Below, piece by piece: positions 18,051 through 26,207 of a stretch of DNA of 45,506 nucleotides (position 1 is the stretch's first letter; each line of letters opens with the position of its first letter). A program made the position numbers and the translations under genes. The stretch lies in assembly GCA_013044385.1 (NCBI GenBank), contig JABEUN010000080.1:1-45506 (forward strand), in the 5' to 3' direction. Source of the DNA: Acidimicrobiaceae bacterium. GTDB lineage: Bacteria > Actinomycetota > Acidimicrobiia > Acidimicrobiales > Acidimicrobiaceae. The notes below the pieces were generated by a model. The model was not told where the DNA came from and made no database searches. It saw only the letters and a list, made by a program, of their open reading frames with translations.

Positions 18051-18864
18051 GTTCGGTCTCCGACCCATCTCCGGCCTTGGCTCCTTCGACTCCCCCTGTC
18101 ATCGGCTTAGGGCCATGCAGGTATCGCTCATCTCCTGGTTCAGAGCCAAGAAACAGTTCTCTGACGGCATCCATCGCTAGTACATCGAGCGGTCTTCCGT
18201 CGCCAACTATCCTGCCTCCTGCAAAGCAGATGAGCCTCTCCATAGTCTCCACGAGGGCCCTGACGACATGTTCTATCCATATGATCGAGACGCCTGCACC
18301 ACGGGACTCAGATACCACTCCGATGAGTTCGTCGACTTCCGGATCCGTCAGTCCACCAGCCACCTCGTCCAGCAGCAGAACCTTAGGACTGGTCGCAAGA
18401 GCTTTCGCTAACTCGAGCCTTTTCCTGTCCAGAAGGCCAAGGCGTCCTGCGGGACGATTGATCGATCGCTGTAGCCCAGTGGCCGAAATTACACCCTGTG
18501 CCATTTCATGAGCCGACCTGCCACGCAAGCCAGCTCCATGCTGGGCAGCGACGAGCACGTTCTCAAAGACGGTCATCTGCTCGAACGACCGCGGCACCTG
18601 ATAAGTGCGTCCAATACCCGCCCTAGCCCGCTCGGCCGAGTCCATACCGTTCAGAAGACGTGTGTCAAGGCGAACCTCCCCCCGGTCCGCCTTGATATCT
18701 CCGCCGATCATTCCAAATAATGTCGTCTTTCCCGCACCGTTCGGACCAACAATCCCCAAAGACTCGCCTACGCCGACTGTGAAAGAGAGATCGTCTGCCA
18801 CGATGACGCCACTGAATCTCTTAGATATGGACTTGAGTTCCAAAAGGGGTCTAGCCGATTCCAT
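18043..18864 (-). CDS. livG: ABC transporter ATP-binding protein, LivG family
   Basis: A 273-residue ATPase. Walker A is GPNGAGKTT, the LivG-specific IGRTYQVPRSFEQMTVFENV lies near 85, and Walker B is VLLLDEVAGGLTDPE. The signature motif is atypical (LLDRKRLELAKAL instead of the usual LSxGQQR-like sequence), a variant I recall in one LivG subgroup. Its ATG overlaps the stop of the binding-protein gene by one base (TGATG), so the five transporter genes are one unit. Confidence 0.9.
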   Translation of the reverse strand: MESARPLLELKSISKRFSGVIVADDLSFTVGVGESLGIVGPNGAGKTTLFGMIGGDIKADRGEVRLDTRLLNGMDSAERARAGIGRTYQVPRSFEQMTVFENVLVAAQHGAGLRGRSAHEMAQGVISATGLQRSINRPAGRLGLLDRKRLELAKALATSPKVLLLDEVAGGLTDPEVDELIGVVSESRGAGVSIIWIEHVVRALVETMERLICFAGGRIVGDGRPLDVLAMDAVRELFLGSEPGDERYLHGPKPMTGGVEGAKAGDGSETEHG

Positions 18865-20198
18865 CAGGTGTTAGTGGGCTCCAACGTTCCGTTGATCGGA
18901 ACTGCGGAGTTGGCCGAATTGTCGACGACATACATCGACCACGGGTAGTCCTTGCCGGGCTTCCACTGAACACCGACGGGTTCGATTATCGCTACGCCCG
19001 GCACTGGTCCGGCAGCGAAGTTGAGGGGGCCACAGATACTCTGCAGGCTCATATTCCTCAATTGGGCCGCGACCTCCTTGGCATCGTGTGGGTCCGAGGC
19101 GGACTTGAACGCTTCGAAAGCTACCTCGAACAGCGAGTAGGTGGAACCGAGGCTCTGGGTCCACTGCTGTCCAGTTGATGTCTGGAAGCTGTCGGCTAGT
19201 GCCTTTGCGCTGCTCCCATCGAGCGATGAACGGTATGGATGGTACGGCGTCCACCAAGCATCGGTTGCAATGTTGTTCACAAGAGAACCGAGCGCAACGG
19301 TATCTGCAGGGAAGAGCAGGACTTTTGCAACCGTCGCCAACTTCGGCTTGAAACCTTGCTGACTCGCCTGCTTCCAGAAGGTATTGAAGTCTGGAGGTAG
19401 CGGGGCGTTGGTATAGTAATCACAGTTGGCCGCCTTGAACTGCGAGATCATCGTGGTGTAGTCGGTCTGGCCATCTTGGTAGGCACCACCATCTACATAG
19501 GTGTAACCGGCCTGCTTGATCAGCGCTGGCCAGCTTGCGCGAAAAGCGTTTCCATCAGAATCGTTCGGCCACATGCACGCGATCACCTTGTCGGTATTGA
19601 GCTGCGAATGGATCCTGTTCCACATCGGCTCGAAGCACTTGCCGAACTCTGCGGTTCCGAAGAAGAACATCGTCGTGTAGGTGAATGTCGTTCCTGGTTT
19701 GGCACCCCTGCCGAAGTACCAAGCCTCCCAAGGCACCACCGTAGCTACACATGGCACGCCTTGCGCCTCGCAGACGTCCGCAACTGGGTTGGCAGTCTCG
19801 GGAGCTGACGACGTAACAACCAGGTCAACGTGGTTCTGCAGGATTAGGTTCTTAGTCACTTCGGAGGCGCGATTGGGATCTGATTGACTGTCAGCTTCGA
19901 TGATGTTGAAGTGGTAGGTCTTGCCTCCCTTCGTTATCCCCTTGGAGAAGGCTGCGCTCTCTCGGATCAGCTTGAGGATGAAGTTGTCGGGTGTGGCGAA
20001 TCCTGCCAATGCACCAGTCTGCGGGCTCACATATCCAATATTGATAACACCGGCGTTCGAACTCCCGCCAGTGCCCTTCAGTGCGGTTGCTCCGCAAGCT
20101 GCGAGTATCTCTCCACCAACTAGTGTCGCTGCACCCCCGGCAATCCCCTTCAACAGGGTACGTCGTGAGATCGCCTCTCGAACGTTGTTCTGTGTCAC
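18864..20198 (-). CDS. ABC transporter substrate-binding lipoprotein (Leu/Ile/Val-binding-like)
   Basis: About 444 residues. The start GTG at 20198 gives a short n-region with twin arginine (SRRTLLKG), a hydrophobic stretch and the lipobox LAAC, so the mature protein is a lipid-anchored extracytoplasmic binding protein, perhaps exported by Tat. The open frame reaches 20291, but that extension covers the promoter. The body is of the type 1 periplasmic-binding fold (IGYVSPQTGALAGFATPDNF at the start of the mature domain). It opens the liv-pob-pca block and lies divergent to an IclR regulator, so the ligand is probably 4-hydroxybenzoate, protocatechuate or a related aromatic acid (inference). 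Confidence 0.9.
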   Translation of the reverse strand: MTQNNVREAISRRTLLKGIAGGAATLVGGEILAACGATALKGTGGSSNAGVINIGYVSPQTGALAGFATPDNFILKLIRESAAFSKGITKGGKTYHFNIIEADSQSDPNRASEVTKNLILQNHVDLVVTSSAPETANPVADVCEAQGVPCVATVVPWEAWYFGRGAKPGTTFTYTTMFFFGTAEFGKCFEPMWNRIHSQLNTDKVIACMWPNDSDGNAFRASWPALIKQAGYTYVDGGAYQDGQTDYTTMISQFKAANCDYYTNAPLPPDFNTFWKQASQQGFKPKLATVAKVLLFPADTVALGSLVNNIATDAWWTPYHPYRSSLDGSSAKALADSFQTSTGQQWTQSLGSTYSLFEVAFEAFKSASDPHDAKEVAAQLRNMSLQSICGPLNFAAGPVPGVAIIEPVGVQWKPGKDYPWSMYVVDNSANSAVPINGTLEPTNT

Positions 20199-20255
20199 AT
20201 TCCCCCCAAAAGTAAGTGAACCCTTCGCATCGGACCCAATACCCCCATCGAGTCT

Positions 20256-20301
20256 GTGCGATATCCGAACATCTATACGAATACCGAACAATTATGGTCA
20301 A
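20256..20301 (-). promoter_or_regulatory. Promoter of the liv-pob-pca block with two PcaR-like repeats
   Basis: On the minus strand, TTGACC (20301-20296), an 18-nt spacer and TATAGA (20277-20272) form a good sigma-70-type promoter. Two direct repeats lie on it: GTTCGGATATCGCAC (20270-20256, at the expected start point) and GTTCGGTATTCGTAT (20289-20275, in the spacer and -10). The first matches 12 of 15 bases of the Pseudomonas PcaR site as I remember it (GTTCGATAATCGCAC). Placement over the core promoter suggests repression by the divergent IclR protein. Confidence 0.6.
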
Positions 20302-20451
20302 CAGGAGGCGAGCTGTCAAGCACCTTCAGGAAGATTGCTTTTCTCCGGAGTGCGTTCTGCCGTGTTGTATTGGTCCTTCTGACGTTTTCAGAGCGGCACC
20401 ACTCCGCGTGCCCACTACTTTGGCAAGCTGGGACGGAGACGAAGGGGCCTG

Positions 20452-21225
20452 GTGGAAAAAGCACAGATGAATCCCGACGACTTCGTTCAATCGCTCTCGA
20501 AGGGGCTCGACGTCATAAGAGCCTTCGGGCCCGATCACAAATCGATGACTCTGTCGGATGTAGCCAGAGCAACCGGATTGACAAGGGCGTCGGCTAGGCG
20601 GCTACTTTTGACCTTGGTTGAACTGGACTATGCGAAGTCCGACGGTAAGCACTACTCGCTCCGCCCCAGGGTTCTGGAACTTGGATACGCTTACCTGTCC
20701 AGTCTGACCCTTCCCGACATAGCCCAACCACACATAGAGGAACTGGTTGCCCTCACCCACGAATCCTCGTCCGTGGCGGTGCTTGACCGATCTGACGTCG
20801 TGTACGTAGTTCGGGTGCCGACTAAGCGCATAATGACCGTTGCGATCTCCGTCGGTACGAGATTTCCTGCGTATGCGACATCGCTTGGTAGAGCCCTACT
20901 GTCGGGCCTGTCCAGCTCCGACTTGGCAAACTACCTCGAAACTACGGCACTGCGAAAATTGACGGAGCGCACAGTTATCGACCCAGACAAGTTGCGACGG
21001 ATCATCGAAACTACCCGTACGGATGGATACGCGATCACCGACCAAGAACTTGAGGACGGGCTCAGGTCGATCGCCGTTCCGATCAAAGACGCCAAGGGGG
21101 CCACCATCGCCGCAATCAACATATCGGCCCAGGCCGCAAGGGTCACGACCGAGGAGTTGAGTTCGGACTTCCTTCCCCAGCTACTTCGAACTGCAGCGCT
21201 CATAGAGTCGGACCTAAAAGCCTGA
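20452..21225 (+). CDS. IclR-family regulator, PcaR/PobR-like
   Basis: A 257-residue transcription factor. Residues about 10-75 form the winged helix (SLSKGLDVIRAFG, then MTLSDVARATGLTRASARRLLLTL); residues 85-250 are the IclR effector domain (VYVVRVPTKRIMTVAISVGTR, FPAYATSLGRALLSG, ITDQELEDGLRSIAVPI). The arrangement is that of PcaR, PcaU and PobR, which sense protocatechuate, 4-hydroxybenzoate or 3-oxoadipate. It is divergent from the transporter-catabolic block with 253 bp between. Start GTG 20452 has AAGGGG upstream; ATG 20467 is an alternative. Confidence 0.92.
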   Translation: MEKAQMNPDDFVQSLSKGLDVIRAFGPDHKSMTLSDVARATGLTRASARRLLLTLVELDYAKSDGKHYSLRPRVLELGYAYLSSLTLPDIAQPHIEELVALTHESSSVAVLDRSDVVYVVRVPTKRIMTVAISVGTRFPAYATSLGRALLSGLSSSDLANYLETTALRKLTERTVIDPDKLRRIIETTRTDGYAITDQELEDGLRSIAVPIKDAKGATIAAINISAQAARVTTEELSSDFLPQLLRTAALIESDLKA

Positions 21226-21274
21226 TCGGCCCCCAGAAGGCTTTGTTGGTCACCTTACAGCGCAGATGGGCTAT

Positions 21275-22243
21275 CTATAGATCGAGAACCAGTCTGTCCG
21301 AACGGGAGCGACTTACGCAGATCATCATTATCTCCCCGCCAGAGTGCTCGGCATCAGACAGAATCGAATCTCTGTGGTCCGGTGTCCCCGACAACACCAA
21401 CGTTTCGCAGGTACCGCAGTAACCCTCCTCGCAGGAGGATAGGACGTCAGGTAGAACATCGCGGACGACAGAGAGTACCGACCTGTCTGGTGGCACGTAA
21501 AGAACGATGCCTGATGACCTCAGCTCGACCTCGAATCCAGTGTCCCTATAACCAGTTTCAGGGTCAATCCTCTTAGTGACTGCTCCGAAGCGCTCCAGTC
21601 TCAGACGTGAACGCATCCCGAAGGAGTCCGTTATCTCCTCCAATGCATGCAACATCGGCTCAGGTCCACACCCGTACACCAACGCGTTCGGGTCCGCATC
21701 AGCAAGAATAGATCTGATGTCCATCAGCCCTCTAACGTCTTGGGGTACCAGATCCAGCTCCCCACCTTTCATCTCGCCGAGTTGCCCAAGGAACGACATG
21801 TGCGCCGAACTCTTGGCTCCGTAGCTCAGCTTCCAAGGTATGCCCAGGTCAACCGCACGTTCGATCATCGGCAGTATCGGCGTTATGCCGATACCACCCG
21901 CCAAGAACAGATAGCTCTCGGCATCGGCGAGTTCGAAATGATTCTTTGGTCCATGAGCTTCGAGAACCCGACCGACTAGTCCGGTCCCATGCACCTCTTG
22001 TGAGCCACCCCTCCCCTTCTCCTCCAACAAGATCGCAACCCGATATGACTTCCTGTCCGCGGCTCGACCACAGAGGGAGTACTGTCTTACAAGCCCCGAC
22101 GGCAGCACCAGATCGAGGTGAGCGCCGGGCTCCCATGCAGGAAGATCCGATCCGTCAGGGTCGACAAAGTGGAGTGAGACCACTCCCTCCGCCTCCCATT
22201 GCACACACTGAATGCGCAGGTGAAGTGGCCTCTGTTCACTCAT
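21275..22243 (-). CDS. vanB: Vanillate O-demethylase, reductase subunit
   Basis: A 322-residue electron-transfer protein. An FMN/NAD(P)H reductase part (RQYSLCG near 53, GGIGITPILPM at 116-126, YGCGPEPML at 190) is followed by a C-terminal plant-type [2Fe-2S] domain with Cys271, Cys276, Cys279 and Cys309. This is the class IA phthalate dioxygenase reductase layout. It passes electrons from NADH to the Rieske oxygenase encoded directly upstream (5-bp gap). Other Rieske partners are possible from sequence alone; vanA decides the name. Confidence 0.9.
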   Translation of the reverse strand: MSEQRPLHLRIQCVQWEAEGVVSLHFVDPDGSDLPAWEPGAHLDLVLPSGLVRQYSLCGRAADRKSYRVAILLEEKGRGGSQEVHGTGLVGRVLEAHGPKNHFELADAESYLFLAGGIGITPILPMIERAVDLGIPWKLSYGAKSSAHMSFLGQLGEMKGGELDLVPQDVRGLMDIRSILADADPNALVYGCGPEPMLHALEEITDSFGMRSRLRLERFGAVTKRIDPETGYRDTGFEVELRSSGIVLYVPPDRSVLSVVRDVLPDVLSSCEEGYCGTCETLVLSGTPDHRDSILSDAEHSGGEIMMICVSRSRSDRLVLDL

Positions 22244-22248
22244 CGGAC

Positions 22249-23286
22249 CTAGGAGTTCTGTGCCTCTCTCAGTTTCCTCAGCATCTGTCTGACGGCGAGA
22301 CCACCTGAGTCGATCTTGATGCTGAGTTCCCGCATCTTGTCGCCCTCACCCTCGATGACCTTCTCGAGGACGTTCAAAGCGTCCACATCCTGTTGCACGA
22401 CGACATTCTGCATGTCAAGCAGGAACTGGCTCACTCCCTCGTCGTCTAGTGCGAAGTCCCTTGCAACGGCGTAGAAATCCCATGTCGAATTCTCTGTCTC
22501 AGGAGTGACTGCGTAGAGGATTTTCATATGCGCCGCCTGATGGTCAGATCCGTCCTCCTCGGGCAAAACACCCTCTGGAGCTATCCGGGAATGCAGGACG
22601 TACAGGCAGGGAGGCGCGTACTCGATGTCCTGCCACCTGTCTATCCTTCCCGAAATTCCAGTCGACTTTTCGTAGAATGGAGGACACTCGACCGATTCCA
22701 TGTGGCGATTAACTCTGACCAAACCTGCCTCAGGGTCCACCGAGGATTCGATCGGTGTTTGGGCAACCTCCGGAGTGCCGATATACCCGGCGTGCAGGTA
22801 TGTCTCATGAGACAGATCCATGAGATTGTCCATCAACAGACCGTACCTGCAGTCGATTCGAGCCATCTCTCCTATCCAGGTCCATTTGGGATCTGACAGC
22901 CAAGGATGCTGCGGAACTGGAGTCGACGCAGCCAGATCCTCGTCTCCTATCCAAACCCAAATCCACGGCACTTGCTCCACCGTAGGATACGCGCGAACTC
23001 GGGCTGTACGAGGTATGTTGTCCTGGCCTGGAACTGAGATGCAGGTACCTGTTCGGTCGTAGGTGAAACCGTGGTAACCGCATTCGATCGCGTCCCCTTT
23101 GACCTTGCCGAGGCATAAGGGATATCTGCGATGTACGCAGCGATCCGCCAAGGTGATAATCGATCCCTCAAGATCTCTAAAAAAGACGAGTGGCTCGCCA
23201 CAGATGGTTCGGGCGAAAGGCTCACGAGTTACATCAGAACTCCACGCCGCCACGTACCAAGCATTTTTGACCACTGAATCTGCCAC
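22249..23286 (-). CDS. vanA: Vanillate O-demethylase, Rieske oxygenase subunit
   Basis: A 345-residue oxygenase that converts vanillate to protocatechuate and formaldehyde. The Rieske [2Fe-2S] ligands are Cys50, His52, Cys69 and His72; the mononuclear iron site is in NLMDLSHETYLHAG (His160, His165). The GTG at 23286 is preferred, since it gives the family start ADSVVKNAWYVAAW and has GGGGAGG upstream. VanA length and the DLSHETYLH motif fit well, though a demethylase for a related methoxybenzoate cannot be excluded. Confidence 0.9.
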   Translation of the reverse strand: MADSVVKNAWYVAAWSSDVTREPFARTICGEPLVFFRDLEGSIITLADRCVHRRYPLCLGKVKGDAIECGYHGFTYDRTGTCISVPGQDNIPRTARVRAYPTVEQVPWIWVWIGDEDLAASTPVPQHPWLSDPKWTWIGEMARIDCRYGLLMDNLMDLSHETYLHAGYIGTPEVAQTPIESSVDPEAGLVRVNRHMESVECPPFYEKSTGISGRIDRWQDIEYAPPCLYVLHSRIAPEGVLPEEDGSDHQAAHMKILYAVTPETENSTWDFYAVARDFALDDEGVSQFLLDMQNVVVQQDVDALNVLEKVIEGEGDKMRELSIKIDSGGLAVRQMLRKLREAQNS

Positions 23287-23337
23287 ATGGCCCCCTCCCC
23301 GATCCCCAGCAGGAAGCAACGCCTCCTAGGACCCATA

Positions 23338-23952
23338 ATGCTCCGTATACGGAGTACCATTTTGAAGATATCACCTATCGCACAGCTGCGCAACACTCCA
23401 TTTGCTGTCAACCAAAGTGACCCGGTCGAAGGCGACGGCTACGATGATGAGTCCACAAGCAAGGTTTTGGAAGGAAAATTGGAGCGACTCGATCTCGAGA
23501 ACACACCGGGACACCTCCTTCGGCGGTTACAGCAGATCTCGGCTGCCAACTGGTCTATCCAGGTATCCTCATCTGTCACCTCTGCACAGTTTGCAGTTTT
23601 GAACTGCCTGATCGAGAATCGCGGGCTTGATCAGACCACACTCGGGCAGCTCGCGTTCCTCGACCGAGCGACGATGGCTGAACTGGCCGTCAGAATGGCC
23701 AAAAGGGGCCTCATATCTCGCGATCGAGACCCATCGGACAGGCGACGCTGGATCATCTCCATCACCGATCAAGGTGTCGCTACCCACCGAGACATGGCCG
23801 AGAAGTCTGTAAACATGAATAATGCACTCTTCTCCGTGCTCAGCGACGATGAGATCGAAACCCTCATGAGTCTGATGAAGCGCCTTGTAACCGGCGTTCA
23901 GGGAAGTAGTCCAGAGCCGACCAAACAGTCGACGGACCAGCTACCGCGATGA
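23338..23952 (+). CDS. MarR-family transcriptional regulator
   Basis: A winged-helix regulator with the MarR signature: TTLGQLAFLDRATMAELAVRM as recognition part and DPSDRRRWIISIT as wing. It is divergent from vanAB, so control of vanillate demethylation is likely. The start is unclear. ATG 23338 has AGGA six bases upstream and gives 204 residues, but then the palindrome is inside the gene. TTG 23467 gives 161 residues, the usual MarR length, with a poor ribosome site. ATG 23287 would overlap the vanA ribosome site and is unlikely. Confidence 0.85.
   Translation: MLRIRSTILKISPIAQLRNTPFAVNQSDPVEGDGYDDESTSKVLEGKLERLDLENTPGHLLRRLQQISAANWSIQVSSSVTSAQFAVLNCLIENRGLDQTTLGQLAFLDRATMAELAVRMAKRGLISRDRDPSDRRRWIISITDQGVATHRDMAEKSVNMNNALFSVLSDDEIETLMSLMKRLVTGVQGSSPEPTKQSTDQLPR
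23341..23354. promoter_or_regulatory. Perfect 14-bp palindrome, candidate operator of the van genes
   Basis: CTCCGTATACGGAG is a perfect palindrome 55 bp upstream of the vanA start, between vanA and the MarR-family gene. Size and symmetry suit a MarR-type dimer. It begins directly after one possible start codon of the regulator (ATG 23338). Confidence 0.55.
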
Positions 23953-24146
23953 TTGTGGAGTCATCTAATGAATAAAACAAACTTTCTACCCGCTCCAAAA
24001 TCGACTACGTGTGAGCTACATCGATAGAGTCGCAATCAGTAGCCCTAATACCGGGACAAGCATTTGTCAAGAGAGCCATTAGGGTGTACCAGTACACTTA
24101 CGACCTGCGCTTAGGCCAGATCGATGACTTAAAGAGGTGTCTGCAA

Positions 24147-24725
24147 GTGGCTGTAAACAGGCTGCACTTATCAGGTGACCCCGAAGCTGACGGACTCCTA
24201 GAGCAGAGCCCACTTGCTCTGCTCATCGGCATGGTATTGGACCAACAGATCCCTATGGAGCGGGCATTCTCTGCGCCCCTTATGTTGAAGAACCGAATAC
24301 CGGTTCCTCTAGAAGCAGCTGCGATCGTCAACCTACCGCCAGAGGAGCTGGAATCCGCCTTCTCCTCGAAGCCTGCTCTACACCGATTCCCTAAAGCGAT
24401 GGCGGAGCGCGTCTGGGGACTGTGCGAGATCGTATCCGAAGCATATGACGGAGACGCCTCGCAGATCTGGCAGACTGCACTGTCTGGTGAGGAGCTGCTG
24501 GACAGGCTCGAAGGACTCCCTGGCTTCGGTACCATGAAGGCCAAGATCTTCCTGGCGCTGCTCGCCAAACGGCTGGGAGTCCGCCCAGCAGGCTGGGAGG
24601 CGGCGGCCGACCCGTTCGGTCAACCCGGAACCTTCATGTCTGTGGCTGACGTCGATGGACCTGACGGACTCGCAAAAGTTAGGGCCTACAAGGCCGAAAT
24701 GAAGGCGGCCAAGGTTCCCCATTGA
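24147..24725 (+). CDS. HhH-GPD family base-excision repair protein
   Basis: About 192 residues. It carries SGDPEADGLLEQSPLALLIG and VLDQQIPMERAFSAP near the N-terminus, and a helix-hairpin-helix LPGFGTMKAKIFLALLAKR near 137; this is the small actinobacterial HhH-GPD family related to endonuclease III and AlkA-type glycosylases. No iron-sulfur Cys cluster is seen. The GTG at 24147 with AGAGGTG upstream is preferred over the open-frame start at 24084. The substrate lesion is not known. It overlaps thiE by a few bases. Confidence 0.85.
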   Translation: MAVNRLHLSGDPEADGLLEQSPLALLIGMVLDQQIPMERAFSAPLMLKNRIPVPLEAAAIVNLPPEELESAFSSKPALHRFPKAMAERVWGLCEIVSEAYDGDASQIWQTALSGEELLDRLEGLPGFGTMKAKIFLALLAKRLGVRPAGWEAAADPFGQPGTFMSVADVDGPDGLAKVRAYKAEMKAAKVPH

Positions 24726-25366
24726 GCGGAGTTCTAGAGGGTTACGAATCAGGACTGATCTACCTCTGCTTACCAATCGTTGACAATCTGGAAAAGTTCG
24801 TCGCCGCCTGCATCAACGGTGGTGTTGATCTAGTCCAACTTAGAGACAAAGATGCAGATGCAAAGTCGATAATCGCATATTCGCGACTAGTTCGAAAGGT
24901 ATGCCACGATCTTGGCAAACCGTTCATCCTGAATGACAGGGTCGACCTCGCCTTGGAGGTGGAGGCGGACGGGGTACACCTTGGCCAGGACGATGCACCG
25001 ATCCAGCTGGCCAGACGGATTCTGCCGAAGGGGTCGATAGTCGGCCTCTCCACACATTCACCGGTGGAGCTCGAAGAGGGGAATACCGAGCAGGTCGACT
25101 ACCTCTCCGTAGGTCCCATCGTCGCTACCCCAACCAAACCCGGTAGGCCAGGAACCACCCTTGAGTACCTGAGATATGCCGGACAATACTCGCAGAAGCC
25201 ATTTTTCGTCACCGGTGGCGTTACGCCAGATACGATACCTCAGCTCGTCTCGCTCGGGGCCCGCGGCTTAGTTGTTGTCAGATACCTCACTCAGTCCGAC
25301 CACCCCGAGAACGCGGCCCGAGCACTCAGGTCGGCGTTGGATGCTTCGCTGGACAAGCTTGGATAA
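24722..25366 (+). CDS. thiE: Thiamine-phosphate synthase
   Basis: A 214-residue TIM-barrel enzyme that joins hydroxymethylpyrimidine diphosphate and thiazole phosphate. The motifs in order are QLRDKD near 40, LNDRVDLAL near 70, DGVHLGQDD near 84, GLSTHS, DYLSVGPIVATPTKPG near 128 and FVTGGVTP near 165. It starts at a TTG overlapping the stop of the preceding gene. No other thiamine gene is nearby. It ends 10 bp from the convergent hydrolase-like gene. Confidence 0.94.
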   Translation: MSGVLEGYESGLIYLCLPIVDNLEKFVAACINGGVDLVQLRDKDADAKSIIAYSRLVRKVCHDLGKPFILNDRVDLALEVEADGVHLGQDDAPIQLARRILPKGSIVGLSTHSPVELEEGNTEQVDYLSVGPIVATPTKPGRPGTTLEYLRYAGQYSQKPFFVTGGVTPDTIPQLVSLGARGLVVVRYLTQSDHPENAARALRSALDASLDKLG

Positions 25367-25376
25367 GTTCCGACCT

Positions 25377-26114
25377 TTAGACCGCCCTCTCAATCCATCC
25401 GAGCAGTATGGCCATTACCCGAGGATCCGCCCTGAGGTTATCCCCGACCGCAGCGATCCTGTGTAGTTCCGCCGCCGACGCAAGCTCAACGAGTTCCCTC
25501 GAAACCTTCAGGTTTGACGCCGTACGATCCTGGGCTGTGATGATCATCCAGGGCCGTGCACCTATATCTCCGACGAGCCTTTCAGGTTCTATCTCATCTA
25601 GCTCCCGCTTGAATGACTCGATTCCGAGGTCCCCTACCTTCACCTTCAAATTCCTGAGCAGTTCTAGGTAGCCGGCATGGTCAAACTCCTCTTCGAAGAC
25701 GAAAAGCGTCGGATCCACGCTCGCAATTCCGACCACTTCTCGAACACCAGCTGCTGCTTCAACGACGGAAAGCGCTGCGAACTCATAGCCGATGAGCACC
25801 ACCGATTCGCCCAAGCCATCTCCGATCACGAACCGAGTGGCGGCTTGAAGGTCCTCGGCCCAGACGGCCGGACTAAATGTTCCCGTTGACCCCCCCACTC
25901 CGGAAAGTGAAACTGCAACCACGGTAGAACTCGTCAGAAGTGAGAGGTGCTCCGCGTACTCTGCGTCCAGATGTCCTTGATCCGATACCGTACTTCCGAC
26001 CGGCGCCCCGAAAGTAGCTATCACGACCGGATTGCCCTTTATCTTCCCCTGGTTTTGTGACCTGTGAAGGTGCGCGTCCAGCGATCTCCCTTCGTGTTCG
26101 ATAGAGAATCGCAT
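25377..26114 (-). CDS. Alpha/beta-hydrolase-fold protein, catalytic residues replaced
   Basis: 245 residues with an alpha/beta-hydrolase pattern: VVIATFGAPVG near 30, VVAVSLSGVGGSTG near 65 and the nucleophile-elbow region VVLIGYEFAAL at 105-115. In the elbow the GxSxG serine is Glu111 (GYEFA). Near the C-terminus VGDNLRADPRV has Asn where related proteins, as I recall them (GHRLR-DPR), have the catalytic His. The fold is therefore probably kept without hydrolase activity. It is divergent from the ATP-grasp pair, with 93 bp between, so a shared function is possible but unproven. Confidence 0.7.
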   Translation of the reverse strand: MRFSIEHEGRSLDAHLHRSQNQGKIKGNPVVIATFGAPVGSTVSDQGHLDAEYAEHLSLLTSSTVVAVSLSGVGGSTGTFSPAVWAEDLQAATRFVIGDGLGESVVLIGYEFAALSVVEAAAGVREVVGIASVDPTLFVFEEEFDHAGYLELLRNLKVKVGDLGIESFKRELDEIEPERLVGDIGARPWMIITAQDRTASNLKVSRELVELASAAELHRIAAVGDNLRADPRVMAILLGWIERAV

Positions 26115-26207
26115 CTAGACGTAACCCCTCCTGTTCTATTCGATGCTATGACCTAGCAACCTTCGAGTCGATCGCCAAGATTTCGATGGTCCGAATAGTG
26201 TCGAGAT

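Noticed and set aside
15331-20198. Transporter considered as a true leucine/isoleucine/valine importer
   Set aside because: Linked by strand, spacing and a PcaR-like promoter to aromatic catabolism; amino acid specificity is not supported by context, though not excluded.
23287-23337. Upstream part of the MarR open frame
   Set aside because: It begins opposite the vanA ribosome site and has none of its own.
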